DNA of 36,073 nt from Brachionus koreanus (GCA_016987375.1 PJRA01000485.1:295220-331292), one strand, 5' to 3'; shown: positions 10,817 through 21,745, numbered from the stretch's first letter. A program made the numbers and translations. The notes: generated by a model from the sequence alone, not told the origin.

Positions 10817-11020
10817 TATCTTTATTTTTCTTGCTACTAAATGTAATAAGTTGAGTGTACTCGGGAGTAGGATATCATCAGCGTATAGGATTATAGCGAC
10901 TTGTTGATTTTCTTATATGTATTCCTGTGTTTTCTCTTTCGATTATTTCTACTAACTCTTCTAGGTAAATTGCGAATAGCTTGGGAGAAAGTGGTCTTCT
11001 TTGATTATCAACTTAACAAA

Positions 11021-11479
11021 AAAAACTTTGCTTTTTCTCAGTTTATAATCGTATTCTCTTTTTGATTTTTTTTCTGTCAAGTTTTTTTTTTAATTTTATT
11101 TTAAATAATTATGATAACTAATAAATTAAAATACAAAAATATTCTAAATAGCCTTTTATTCGATGATTCTGATTCAGTGAACTGCTTACGGATAAGTTGA
11201 GCTTTAAAACTTCCTTTTTTGTTTTCTTTTTGGAAAATTATGCTTAAAAATTGAACAAAAACAAACAGAAATAAAAATATTTTTTTAATAAAAACAATTT
11301 CAGGGCTTTATTAATAATTTTTTTTGTTTTGTTAATTTTTTTCTAGTTTAATTGAGTCCGAGTGACAGACATATTTAGGATAACATCAAGAAAAATTAAT
11401 TAAAAAAAATAGAAAAAAATCTAGTTTTAAAAAAAAAAAAAGAGAATTTTTTGTTGAAAATAAAAAAAATTTTGGCTTG
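11021..11479. other. 3' flank of trehalase
   Basis: AT-rich, non-coding. A minus-strand poly(A) hexamer (TTTATT on +, 11307-11312) lies about 170 bases past the trehalase stop. Confidence 0.45.
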
Positions 11480-13141
11480 TTAAATGGTTGTAGGCTGCAA
11501 TAGTTCATCTTTGAAAATTTGTATAAGTGAAAAAATGACACCATTAGTCCATCCGAATCCAGTCTGTACGTCATATTCACCTCCAGCGCCACGCTCGCCG
11601 GGCACATGTACATCATACTTTTCGAAAATCATGCCCGATCTTTTCCATCCATAAAAAACTGTGTTGAAAAATTTCCTAGCCAGTTTCAGAGCCATGCGCG
11701 GGTCATGCTTCAACAGCATCATTATGTAAGAGTGTTGATTGGGCGCCCATACGTTGTTAAAGTCCCACTGTTGAGTTGTTTTTAGCAGTGAGACGGGAAC
11801 GCCACCGTCGTAGCCGTCGAAGACGCCGCGGTGTTTTGCGATTATGTCTGATACTCTAACGCCAGATGGCGGTCGCATTTCGAACCAAAGCGGTGCTAGA
11901 TTCGACGCGTAAAAGTGGTCAGTTAGTCGACCAGTCTTCAAGTTATAATCGGACCAGCAGTAATTTTCCTTGGACCATAGCAGTTTATTAATGGCATAGC
12001 GTCTCTTAATAGCGAGTCGTTTGAATAGTTTAGCTTTTAAATCGTCTCCATTCAACTCGCTAAGTGTGCTTAGTATGAGCTCGTTTTTGTACAGGACCGA
12101 GTTCAAATCGACCGGTATTAGATCGGTGGTCTGAATGGTCGACATGTTCATGGGGTCTTTGAACCATCTAGAACTAAAGTCATAGCCGCTCTCGGCCGCA
12201 GCTGTTATGTCACAGTACATTTTTTTTCTCTCGGCCTCGGTCTTGCACTCGCTGGCAGTGTGCATGTCCTCGAAATAGGACTCCGGCCGCGGCATATTCG
12301 TGCTAACTGTGTATCTGCTAAATTTGAATTTTCGCTTTGTCCTCTTGTCGATTAGGATCTCGACCGATTTTTGTCTTGTCCAATATCGGTACTCGATGAG
12401 GATGCACTTGTAGGCATCGGTGAGCACAAAGTTTTCGATTTCCTGCTTGGCCTCCGGGCTCAGGTGGTCGCAGTTCATGCAATGGTCGTAGTAGCGCATG
12501 ACCATTTGAGCAAAGTACGGTGGCTGGCTCCTGTTAAGATAGTAGATCCGGGAGCCGTTAGGAATGAAGCCAAATTTTTTAATAAAAAATATAAAATTCT
12601 CAATCATTTGTCGGACTGTGTCAATCATGCCGCAAACGAGCAAACCCTCGATGGTCCAGTACGTGTCCCAGTAGTAGATTTCAATGAATCTACCGCCAGG
12701 CACGATGAATGGGTAGCGCATCGGCAGATGGCTGGTGACGCACTCGTGCTCCAGTTTGCTCATGTCGAGCTTTTTGTACAGATCTAACCAAACGCGGTTC
12801 AGAGCTGTACAAAAGTGGCGAAGTTCTTCGCTTTGGATGTTTTTCAAAAATCGCGGCTCCTCAACCCAGTCTGTCAGCTCGGCTCGTATGATCTCAATGC
12901 CCGGCTCGTGCAGGTGCGTGTCCACAAACTGTTCGATCTGCTCCAGATTGTGTTCGTCCAGGTCGTCTAGAGCCATGAGCACCTGCTCGATGGGCTTGCG
13001 TGTCGCCCTGTCCACTATTGATTTTGAGTCCACATTTGGGTTGACTTTTTTGACACAGCGCAAAAATTTCTCATTCAAGTAAAGCTTTACTGCTTCGTGT
13101 ATTTCGTACTTTATGAATTTGTCCTCGTTTTTCGAATTCAT
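11480..13141 (-). CDS. TREH: Trehalase (alpha,alpha-trehalose glucohydrolase, GH37)
   Basis: Hydrolyses trehalose to two glucose molecules. It is an intact single exon of 553 residues, near the usual size for animal trehalases. Both family signatures are present: PGGRFIEIYYWDTYW (residues 148-162) and QWDFNNVWAP (458-467). The expected catalytic acid is D321 in ESGYDFSSRW, and the expected base is E507 in FEKYDV. The GGGEYDVQTGFGWTNGV segment near the end is also typical. Tyr in SGYDFS replaces the more common Trp. The N-terminus from this ATG has no signal peptide and the C-terminus no membrane or GPI segment, so a cytosolic enzyme is implied. However, an AG acceptor at about 13165 lies just upstream in an open frame, so a 5' exon bearing a signal peptide cannot be excluded. 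Coding GC is higher than in the flanks, as in the other conserved genes. Confidence 0.95.
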   Translation of the reverse strand: MNSKNEDKFIKYEIHEAVKLYLNEKFLRCVKKVNPNVDSKSIVDRATRKPIEQVLMALDDLDEHNLEQIEQFVDTHLHEPGIEIIRAELTDWVEEPRFLKNIQSEELRHFCTALNRVWLDLYKKLDMSKLEHECVTSHLPMRYPFIVPGGRFIEIYYWDTYWTIEGLLVCGMIDTVRQMIENFIFFIKKFGFIPNGSRIYYLNRSQPPYFAQMVMRYYDHCMNCDHLSPEAKQEIENFVLTDAYKCILIEYRYWTRQKSVEILIDKRTKRKFKFSRYTVSTNMPRPESYFEDMHTASECKTEAERKKMYCDITAAAESGYDFSSRWFKDPMNMSTIQTTDLIPVDLNSVLYKNELILSTLSELNGDDLKAKLFKRLAIKRRYAINKLLWSKENYCWSDYNLKTGRLTDHFYASNLAPLWFEMRPPSGVRVSDIIAKHRGVFDGYDGGVPVSLLKTTQQWDFNNVWAPNQHSYIMMLLKHDPRMALKLARKFFNTVFYGWKRSGMIFEKYDVHVPGERGAGGEYDVQTGFGWTNGVIFSLIQIFKDELLQPTTI

Positions 13142-15599
13142 TTTGAGTGGAGTTGTGATTCCCCCTAAAGAGTTAAGGATGTTTGTTAGAACAAAGGTTC
13201 AAGGTTATTTTTAGATGTGTGTTATAAAAATAGTTTCTTTTAAAAATGTTTCTTAGTGTATGGTGCGGCTAATCCTCAGCGATGTTGCGGGATGTTGACA
13301 CTCTTAAAACGCTTTGTGCATTTTAACCGCTTTAGGGGTAAAGACAACTAGGCTTTCAGTTAAAGCAGCCAATCTGGCTCTGTAATCTAAACAAGAAAAT
13401 AAATTGTTAGGAAACTGGCTTTCTAAATATTTGACAAATTTCTATTTTAAATCTCTTTCAATTTTAGTCTTAAAATTTAGAAAAAAAAATGAGCTATTGA
13501 TTTGTGTTTCAGCGCGTTTTTATACCAGTGCTCAATTGCGACTAAAGCATAAGCATAATTTCTCTCAAAGTGATGTTTTGCGTTTGCAATCATTCGCTTG
13601 CTGGATGACTGCCAAATAGAGAGTCTTGATTGGCAGCCAGAGCGCACACTTCAATCAATATTATAATCGCATATTTATTTGCGTTCTCAGAATTCTAGCC
13701 ATTTTTAAACTAATCTAGATAAAGTTGCTTTAACATAAATAATTCTATAATAAATTTATTCCAGACACTTTTATTCCCTTTTATTTTTAGAAATTCAATT
13801 TGACAAATATTTTTCCTAAATCCATAGAAACCTGTCGAAGAGAATAAAAATATTACATAATAAATTTGCCAAAAAAGTTTTATTTTTTTTTAAAGTTTAA
13901 TTTTAAAATTTTTGGCACTCTTAAGCCTGATAAATAATTAATATCAAATGCCACGTTCAAAAAAATTTTAATTGAAATATTTTATTTTTCACCTTAAATT
14001 AAATTTAATTTTGCAAAACTTAGTTTAAATGAGAAATTTTGACAAGTGTGTCCAATACACTCCATTAGACACACACACACACGCCTCTCGATCATACGGG
14101 CTCAGTTAATTGATTCACTAGATTTCTAATCAAGTTTACAAGCCTCTTTTTTTTAGTTTAATTTTTGTGAGACAAGCTAATAGAATTATAATAAGTGTGA
14201 TGTAATGAAAAAATAAAATAAAACAAAAAAAAAGTTATGTTTGTCTTTGCATCAAAATTTTAAAAATTAAAATAGACTGTTTTCATAATTGTTTTCGTAT
14301 AGTTGAATTAAAAGAACTTTGGTAAATAAAAATTCAATAATGAAAAAATTTATTTTATAATTTAAATAAATAAAATTTAAAAGATTTTTAATTTGATTAA
14401 AAACGAAATTCTAAAATAACTTTACCTGTCGATCATATCTTTAATAAAACTTGAAAAATTGAAAAAAAGAAAAGAATTGAATTGAATTAAATTGAAATTT
14501 TGTCTTTTAAGCATCTTGGTAATTCTAAGACTAAAATCATCTAATGTGTTAAAATAAACAGTATTGAATGTTCTTCAAATTATTGTGGTTCAATCAACAA
14601 CTATAACACCGACTCTAGCCAACTTAGACGTCTGTGTTGAGAACAGTGCAATACTGTGATCCCATGCGTTTAACATGCCACTAGGATTTAACACTGTAAA
14701 ATTCTTTTTGTGTTATAACCGCGAATCACCAGATTCTAGATATTATTGGAAAAAAAGGTCTATCAACAACAGAAAGAACAACCCCAATCTTAATAACTGC
14801 TTAGAAAAAATAGCTAGATAATTTTAATAAAAATCTTGTCATCTTTATTTATTTTTATTTATTTTAGCATTAAAAAAAAAACTAATAAACAAAACATAAC
14901 AAATTGAGTGGAATATCGAGAAAAATTTATTCTACGCAATTAGCGAAACACACCTTTAATATCAACACATTTATTTTCTTCAATTCGTTATCAGTCTCAT
15001 TATCTTGTTTTGATAACATTTAAAAAAAAACGAAAGTAATTTAGTTAGATAACAAAAAGCAAGGCTTCATCTAACTTGTATTTTATAAAGAGAAGTAAAA
15101 AAAAAAACATTTCTCACTGACTATTATATAGCATTGTGATGGAGTAATCAAATTCAAGTCAGTACACCGCCCTTTTTTTAGAACTCCTAGACATTCTGTA
15201 AGAGAAAAAGACGGTTATTATTAAACAAAGCACTCCTTAGTGTCTCTAAACATTCATGACATACTGAAGGTTAGTCTGATAAAACAAATTCAAAACAATA
15301 TGAGTTTAGAATTAATTGAATTTTTTTAGGCTCATACTAATATGAATCAATGAATTTACAGAATCACAATTAAAGAGCATTGTGCTCGATATATCAATTA
15401 AAAACATCAAGTGAGGCCTCATGTATTAGTTTGGAAGTACGGTCAATCATGATAGTTGAATGATAATTATGAGCAAACAATGCAAAAACGTAAGTGGTTT
15501 GTCTACCATAGATTAATTAATGATACAAATGTAAAAGCAGTAAAGCGTATTATGCAATTCTTGTATCCAGATCAAGAGCTAAATTATGTGTATATGGTC
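13142..15599. other. Gene-poor region upstream of trehalase
   Basis: AT-rich sequence with no supported gene. It probably contains the trehalase promoter at its left end. A short (AC)n tract lies at about 14069-14083. A slightly GC-richer patch at 14585-14740 has no reading frame or RNA fold that I recognise. A 71-codon frame at 13404-13619 shows no familiar motif. Confidence 0.4.
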
Positions 15600-15720
15600 G
15601 ATATTTTATTTTATTTATTTTATTTAAAAATATAGTTTGGGTTTAGACCCGGACAGTTTGGAATGGATCTTAGTCCTTCCTTTCAGCCGCCTGAAAAAAA
15701 AGAAATTGCTTTTAGTAAAT
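15600..15720 (-). pseudogene. Possible LINE 3'-terminal fragment
   Basis: On the minus strand a short open stretch ending SKLSGSKPKLYF-stop is followed by a TAAAATAAATAAAATAAA-like tail. This layout is typical of non-LTR retrotransposon 3' ends. It is too short for a firm call. Confidence 0.3.
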
Positions 15721-16084
15721 TCTGAAATAATAGTAAATTCGGTAAATAATAATTAAAGTAAAAATAATAAGGATAACAGCTACAGTAGACTGCATGTCGA
15801 GCAAATCTTTAAGTAACTTTGTTGGTCTTTTTAATTTAATAGCAAGAGAAAATAGATTATAAATTATGTAAATATAAATTAATTATTTTTGATTTAGATA
15901 TCGAAAAAATTATAGGAGGCATTGTTTTTCTTTAGATATTGTAAAAATTTCGAATAATGTTTGGAATCTACGTGGATTATGGTCCGAGTTTAATTGTTCT
16001 GATCTAAGAAGGTAATCATTTATTTGCTCGTGAGTTGATCTTGAGGCAACATATTTGTCTAGAAGTTTTGAGAATCTGACATTA

Positions 16085-16400
16085 CAAAAAAGTAGCAATG
16101 ACTGTGGCTTATTTGCGCTGGCCTATGCTAAAGAGCTATAATTAAAACGTGATCCTGCGTAGTGTATTTATGATCAAGATTGTATGCGCTATAATTATGA
16201 CAAGTATGTAAAAACTCACTGTATATGTGCTTTCAAGTCCTTTAATACTAATGAAGAGCGAAATTTCAACTTTTTGGAGAGCTATTGAATACATTACACA
16301 TATTGATGTATCAGATCGCTCATGGAAAAAAAGGCAAATAGAAAAGACAGCAATTACACAGTGGAGTCGGGATCTTTTTATCTCCAGCAAATAAATTAAT
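16085..16400 (+). pseudogene. Ulp1/SENP-like cysteine protease relic from a mobile element
   Basis: The frame from 16085 reads QKSSNDCGLFALAYAKEL-stop, the region around the catalytic Cys of Ulp1-family (C48) proteases in the form common in transposon-borne copies (NDCGLFA...). The following bases give KRDPA and YDQDCMRY across further stops, also in the expected order. The His and Asp parts of the catalytic triad are not readable upstream. The next 130 bases decay, and a roughly 50 bp piece (16321-16370) has a related copy at 28234-28283. It is non-functional. The host element type (Maverick-like or other) is unknown. Confidence 0.45.
16321..16370 (+). repeat. Short dispersed repeat, copy a
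   Basis: The block CATGGAAAAAAAGGCAAATA followed by an AGCAATTACACAGTGGAGT-like string has a diverged counterpart at 28234-28283 on the same strand. It probably derives from the same mobile element as the Ulp1-like relic. Confidence 0.5.
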
Positions 16401-18090
16401 ACGTTTTATTAAATAAACTAGGACTAAATAAAAAAGTCTGCTAACAATCTATTATGAAATATTTTCTTACTTTTTCAGTTTTAATGTGCCTACAAAATAT
16501 TTAAATCCAACAAATTTTATATTCACTTATAAGTTAAATAACTCGTTAAATAGCACGTTTTCAATGCTTTAATACCAGCCAATTGATATTTTACTTTATT
16601 TTATCATTCGGCCTAGCCTGAAATGGGGAAATATCATGATTAAGTGAATTAGTTTACCTTATCATTTTTATGCAAAATATCAATTTTTCAAGCCTGAATA
16701 TTTTAACCTTTTTTTTTACAAATTGTTTAGAGCTAAGATAAATGCTAATTATTTTTTAGTTTAAGTATAAGCACACAATGACATAAACTATTTTTATAAC
16801 ATTTTTTTTGTTTAAAAAATAAATATTACTTAAAGATCGCAGCTTCGTTTCGTTGCTGAGTCTGATTGTAGTTCTATTTGCTTTAATTGAGGTATATTTA
16901 GCCGATTCAGGCTTTCTTTTTACATCTAACATTTTAACTTAATTTTTTGAAAAATGAAGAAATCTTGACATCTTAAATAAAGCTTAAAATCGGGTGGAAC
17001 TATTTCGCTGTTGTTTAAATCATGTGTTTTAACTAAGCTCAGACGCCCTATTTACAAATGCACAATTAGTTTATGAAGTTTTGCTTTAAATATTTTATTT
17101 ATTTCTTTTTTGTTCGATTACGTAATAGATATTACATAATAGAGCATTGTTAGAATTTAAATTTGAGCATAATTTAGCCTGGAATTTTTTGGTCTAATTG
17201 AGAAGTATTGAATGTTTTAGTCCACTTGTGGATTTTTTTATGAATATTCAGGTCTGTAAATGTGAATTAGTATTGGGAGCCGGTGGGCGGTGGGATTTTG
17301 AGATTTTTAAAAAAAGAAAGCGATAAACATATGTTTATAGACAAATTGCCTTTTGTCTAAAGTCGACTTTTTCTTTTTTTGCTAATAAGCAATTTTCTAT
17401 TTACCCACCAAGTCTATCACGCCCTGTTAATATTCAAAGACGCAAATTAAAATGTTTTACTTAATAATTTTGATGCAAATAAATGTGAGTTTTTTTTCTT
17501 TTTTCATTTTTTTAGGCACAATGATTAAACTAAATGCGCAATTTAAAAAAAAAAATCTCAACTACTGTTTGATCTAGGTTTTGTAAAAATTAGCTTAAGT
17601 GAAAATTCATTTAAGTGCATTACCCATCCAAAATTCCATCAAACACACAAAATCTTTTTCTCACTACTCCAACCATTGATAATAGATTGAAAATAGATCT
17701 ACTTCTCATCACGGCTAATGATCCATCTGAAAAACTAAATGATCTAAGCTTTGCAATATATTTCTATAACTTTGAAGATTTGATTATTTCAAGAAAACAC
17801 ATCATAGGTGATGTAAGAAAAATAAAAAATAAAAAGTATAAAAAAAAAAAACTAAATCTTAAAATAAAATTCACATAATTTTGATTTAATTTATTTTTCT
17901 TTTGTCGTTAATTTGTATTCCTCTGTTTTGACCGATCATCTAAAACTTTTAATATTTTAATTTTACTTTATTTGAGGAAAAAATGGATAGAATTAAAAAT
18001 TTAAGTTCTTGATATATGAAAAGCAGAAAATTGAAAAACCAAAACGTACAAATGAAACTATAGAAAAATGAAAGTAACATGATAGGTGTC
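16401..18090. other. Intergenic, with one exon-like open stretch
   Basis: Mostly AT-rich with nothing recognisable. An open stretch at 17616-17812 is bounded by AG and GTAAG and encodes a string including IDLLLITANDPSEKLNDL. It has no ATG and no family match, so it may be an isolated or relic exon. Confidence 0.35.
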
Positions 18091-18296
18091 CTGCTCTCAA
18101 TAATTATTTCGAGCGAAAAAGGTTTAAAATACATATGGTTGAAAAAAATTAAAATTTTTTGATTCAACATAATAGTTTACCTTGATTGAAAAATGTAATT
18201 AATTCTGTCTAAAAAATAAATATTAATTAAAAAAGCCAATTTTTCAAATGCTCCAAAAATAAAATAAGTTTATGATTTTTAATTGTTAAGCTAAGA

Positions 18297-18368
18297 TCCC
18301 GCGTGGTCTAGTGGTTAGGATTTGACGCTCTCACCGTCAAGGCCCGGGTTCAATTCCCGGCACGGGAA
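18297..18368 (+). tRNA. tRNA-Glu (CTC), copy 1
   Basis: Full cloverleaf: acceptor TCCCGCG/CACGGGA, D arm GTCTAGTGGTTAGGAT, anticodon stem-loop TGACG-CTCTCAC-CGTCA with anticodon CTC, T arm CCGGG-TTCAATT-CCCGG, and discriminator A. It is very close to animal tRNA-Glu. The acceptor stem has a C6-A67 mismatch, which all three Glu copies share. Confidence 0.93.
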
Positions 18369-18458
18369 AATATTTTTATGCTCCAGAATTAAAATTTATT
18401 TTCTAACAAAAAAAAAAACGCTATTCACTTATTTAGAATAGAAAGTTAAAGTTTACAA

Positions 18459-18530
18459 TCCGTGATAGTATAGTGGTGAGTATCCCCGCCTGTCACGCGG
18501 GAGACCGGGGTTCAATTCCCCGTCACGGAG
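18459..18530 (+). tRNA. tRNA-Asp (GTC), copy 1
   Basis: Full cloverleaf: acceptor TCCGTGA/TCACGGA, anticodon stem-loop CCCGC-CTGTCAC-GCGGG with anticodon GTC, T arm CGGGG-TTCAATT-CCCCG, and discriminator G. A run of eight T follows at once, a pol III terminator. It lies 90 bases after tRNA-Glu copy 1. Confidence 0.96.
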
Positions 18531-18959
18531 TTTTTTTTAAACGTTTTTACAGATTAACGTTGCCAAAAAAATTTTAATCACTTTAAAATCTAGTTTTGTA
18601 CGCTCTAATTTATGCTAATTTTTTAAAGACTCATTTCCTATAATTGAAGGGTTAAAGTCTAGAAGCACTTTAAAACTAAAAAAAAATAAACCATAAAATG
18701 AAACAATTTGGAATAAGTTTATAGCTTGCTAGTCAAAAGGTGGTTGAGCTAATATTTCAAGAACTGAATTACACATAAAGCTGGTAATTAGTGTAGATTT
18801 TCTCTCAATTGTATACTCATTGTATCTGGGATTTAAAAAAATCTTATTTGATTCAATTATCAGATCTTTGATTTTACATCTATTTAGGTCTGGTTATTAA
18901 GTGAGTATAATTATTAATTATTATTATTTGTTATTATTATATTGTTATTTGTTTAAAGC

Positions 18960-19850
18960 CCCATGGGAAAAAATACAAGAAGATAGTGATATTGCCTACA
19001 GTCTACCAAAGGAAGTAAAAATTACTGCAAAAAATGAGGCTTCAAAATAAATAAAACAAAAACATGCCACACTACTTTCACAAGAGCTGGCGCTTGAAAA
19101 AAATACGAAGGAAAATACAAACTAAATGTTAAAATTGAACAAGAATAGGTACTACTTGAGCAGAATTCAACCTTTTTAGGTATGTAACTGGATCCAAAAC
19201 TTGACTACACAGCTCATCTACAAGACGTCAAAAATGAATCTAATCCGTAAAATTAAAAGCTTTAAATTGAGTTCATCCATAAAAAATCAATTTAACCCTC
19301 TACAAAACGCTCGCTTTTTGACTATTGTTTGTGATGTAGTGACATTACGTGTTTAAAAATTATAATATGAAGCATAATTTTATTTTTTATATTTAGCCAT
19401 AGGATTGGCCAAGTTGTTTCCAAACAACAACTTTAATTATTGTTTTTACAAACATGCGTTGGCGTATTATTATGTATTTATATGAGAAAGTCTAAGCAAA
19501 GAGAATGATCAAAGGTTTAACTATTATTTAACTTATTTTAGCTTAGACGGCCGTTTCTATATTTCATTTAGATTTAATAAAAGCTTAAACTACAAAAAAT
19601 GCAAAACAGGATTCTGGGAAATATAAAATTTTTTCCTCTCAAAACAAACATTGATACTATACACAGAGTGCTTAAAATTGATAAAATAGAAGACAGATCA
19701 AACCAACTATTTATTAAATTTTTGAAAACGAGAGTTCAACATGAATTAATCGTAAAAGAAATCTACGATTATCTCTCTAAAAGACCCAATGAATCACAAA
19801 AAAAATTCAGAACAGCTTTTGATAAGCTACAATTATAAATTACAAAAATA
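18960..19850 (+). pseudogene. LINE reverse-transcriptase relic (C-terminal half)
   Basis: Plus-strand non-LTR remains. At 19164-19240 the frame reads STFLGM, an in-frame stop, then LDPKLDYTAHLQDVKN, the region just after the RT catalytic site. At 19280-19320 comes SSIKNQFNLYKTLAF. At 19599-19838 an open frame gives QNRILGNIKFFPLKT and LKIDKIEDRSNQLFIKFL, the usual C-terminal end. The 19320-19595 spacer is about 200 bases longer than expected, suggesting an insertion. The element is inactive. A related C-terminal piece lies at 23597-23700. Confidence 0.7.
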
Positions 19851-20565
19851 TTCCTAACAGGCTGGCTGAAAAGAAGGCACTACGCCGTTCGGAGCTGCCA
19901 AGAGGAACTTTGGATGATAATTGTGGAACAAGTTTGGTAGCTCGTCTTTGTTCTTTTATAGTCTAAATGTATCCTTTTTTAAATAAGGATTCAAAACAGA
20001 CACACGTAGTACTTTCAGCTAATTTAACTTTGATATTATTCGCATTTAACATTGAGATTTCTTGCCTAGCAATCATTAAGTTACCATTATACATTACTTT
20101 ACAGTTGAACTCATTGAATTCCATAGTCCAACGCTTCGGCTTTTAACTATTCACTATTGACATAGTCTATGAAGAATATTAACCATTTAACATCACTCTT
20201 TTATCAGGTACACTCTTTAATATTATCTCATTGTATTTGTTTTGAAACAGCTCACAACATGTTTCAGCATTTTTTTTCGTCTAGTAGATCTAGCCACTTT
20301 ACTTAGCTAAAATCTTAATCTAATGTCAGCATGTTTTGACTCATTCTTTCAAAATTATTCTAAACATCAACTGCAGTCTCATTTCATCAGTGCACAAAAT
20401 TTGTGGCTTTGCTTCAATATTATGTCACAAAAAGTTAGAATCAAAATCATTTTAAGCTTTAAAATAGCCGTCTTTTGCTTTTATTTAGACTTTAATCTTT
20501 TTTTGTGTACTATTTAAATTATCTAAAATAATTTTTTGAAATATAATAGTTCTTATTTAATTAAC
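19851..20565. other. Intergenic, no supported gene
   Basis: AT-rich sequence between the LINE relic and the unknown membrane-protein gene. The 64-codon frame at 20323-20517 lacks any familiar feature, and I see no RNA gene. Confidence 0.4.
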
Positions 20566-20566
20566 T

Positions 20567-21745
20567 TTATTTTTTGAATAGAAAAAAACACCAAATAACT
20601 AAAAATAAACAAACAAAACTAAGACTTTGAATGGATCTAAAAGAATTAGAGCTAGTTGAACATTCTACTTGAATTGCTTTATCGATCTTGAGATCGATTT
20701 TTGGCTGAAGTACTTCACATTTTCCGAAAGCATTCCAACCAAGTTCTATTTGATTTGAAAATTCTTGAATCAAATAGACATTATAGCTGTTAGATAATTC
20801 ACAATTTTGGCGACATTCGTTGTTTTGGCTCAGCTTTCCACAATTGTAAACTGGATAACCACCACTATCAGTATATTGAAATTTGAAAAAAACCCTGCTA
20901 ACATTGTAGACATGCTTACAGTCAATAAACACATCACTTGGTCTAACTTGACTGCAGTTTATTTCTTTTCTATAGAATCTATTATACAAACTATCGCAAT
21001 CGTTACCTGAACATTCAACTGAGTTCAGAATTTTGTCTTCACTTTTGACCAAATCGTTTACTGTACCAAGTATTCTATGCTCAAAATTTGAATCCTTGAC
21101 AAACTTTCCATTTTTGATTTGCTCAATTTCATCTGCATTAAAAATAGCCATTTTGACTGTAGCCGGATTAATGTCTTTGAAAGATTGACTCAAATTGACC
21201 AGCAAAGCTATGTTCAAGGAACAAATTGTGATAGCAGCTGACAAAAATATTAAAAAGCCAATGGAAAAGCATATAACCTCAATTTTATCTTTTTTTCTAA
21301 TATTGTAAAAAAAACTTATACTGAAGCCGAGCATTCCTAGCGCATAAATTATCATCAGAGTTGATCTAGCACGAACAAAAGAGACTTGATAAATAGAAAA
21401 GCACGAAAAAAATTTGTAAGTCATTGATTCAATAGGTATTGAAAATAAAATAAATATGCCTGTTAAAAAAAATATAAAATTTATGTTGGTTTCTCCAAAG
21501 TTAAAAATTGAATAAACTACAAAGCCTATGTTTCCAATTAAGACCAAAATGAGAAGAATAAAATTGATTGCAATAATTGCTGTGTTTATTGATGAATAGC
21601 TTATGGATTTGTTATACTCATCGATTGAAAATGACGCTCTGTACAAAATGTCTGCCATCAATTTCCAATCTAGGCCAAAAACACAAATTGGTATCACTGC
21701 AATCAATAGGCCAAACAGGAGTAAAATAATTTTTATTGGAAGCAT
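20567..21745 (-). CDS. Unrecognised multi-pass membrane protein with Cys-rich C-terminal domain
   Basis: A complete intronless frame of 392 residues with a clear ATG start. It is not recognised. What can be seen: hydrophobic segments at about 4-24 (signal-like or TM), 55-80, 87-105, 126-147 and 156-185; then a soluble domain at about 190-368 with nine cysteines, mostly spaced as x-C-x2-5, and N-glycosylation motifs (NCS, NVS), suggesting an extracellular or luminal side; then a last TM at about 370-389 ending in Lys-Lys. Coding sequence is AT-rich, like the DEG/ENaC gene. The AATAAA hexamer on the minus strand (20571-20566) overlaps the stop codon. It lies between the arms of the tRNA inverted duplication. 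The clean frame and membrane pattern argue for a real gene, perhaps lineage-restricted. Confidence 0.8.
   Translation of the reverse strand: MLPIKIILLLFGLLIAVIPICVFGLDWKLMADILYRASFSIDEYNKSISYSSINTAIIAINFILLILVLIGNIGFVVYSIFNFGETNINFIFFLTGIFILFSIPIESMTYKFFSCFSIYQVSFVRARSTLMIIYALGMLGFSISFFYNIRKKDKIEVICFSIGFLIFLSAAITICSLNIALLVNLSQSFKDINPATVKMAIFNADEIEQIKNGKFVKDSNFEHRILGTVNDLVKSEDKILNSVECSGNDCDSLYNRFYRKEINCSQVRPSDVFIDCKHVYNVSRVFFKFQYTDSGGYPVYNCGKLSQNNECRQNCELSNSYNVYLIQEFSNQIELGWNAFGKCEVLQPKIDLKIDKAIQVECSTSSNSFRSIQSLSFVCLFLVIWCFFLFKK

Larger units (their letters stand above)
9800..11020 (-). pseudogene. LINE reverse-transcriptase relic, interrupted
   Basis: Minus-strand non-LTR retrotransposon remains in two blocks. 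The upstream block (about 11020-10826) has RRPLSPKLFAIYLEELVEII, then after a frameshift the catalytic YADDILLPSTLN. The downstream block (about 10440-9800) has RMNTLLKTNIKTRLYKTF, then CGPILIYICEA, then an open C-terminal frame with VEPMETVLIKRKLSFIMRL, ending in a run of Asn/Lys. The blocks are separated by a dispersed repeat (10469-10816), and the element sequence expected between them is partly missing. Frameshifts and stops make it inactive. Its motifs differ from the relic in the ATP9 intron, so it belongs to another family. Confidence 0.75.
18091..18530 (+). repeat. Left arm of inverted duplication carrying tRNA-Glu and tRNA-Asp
   Basis: About 440 bp that recur in reverse complement at 22482-22922 with only scattered differences, including the non-coding sequence upstream of, between and around the two tRNA genes. 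Similarity starts at CTGCTCTCAATAATTATT and ends at the 3' end of tRNA-Asp. Beyond that the downstream flanks differ. Confidence 0.9.

Noticed and set aside
12371..13082. Plus-strand frames opposite trehalase (138 and 115 codons)
   Set aside because: Antisense shadows; composition follows the trehalase codons.
13404..13619. 71-codon plus-strand frame near trehalase
   Set aside because: No homology, no splice context, low-complexity start. Not enough to call a gene.
19940..20510. Possible retroelement gag/protease reading on the minus strand
   Set aside because: Only vague similarity over a stop-filled stretch, with no zinc knuckle or protease active site visible.
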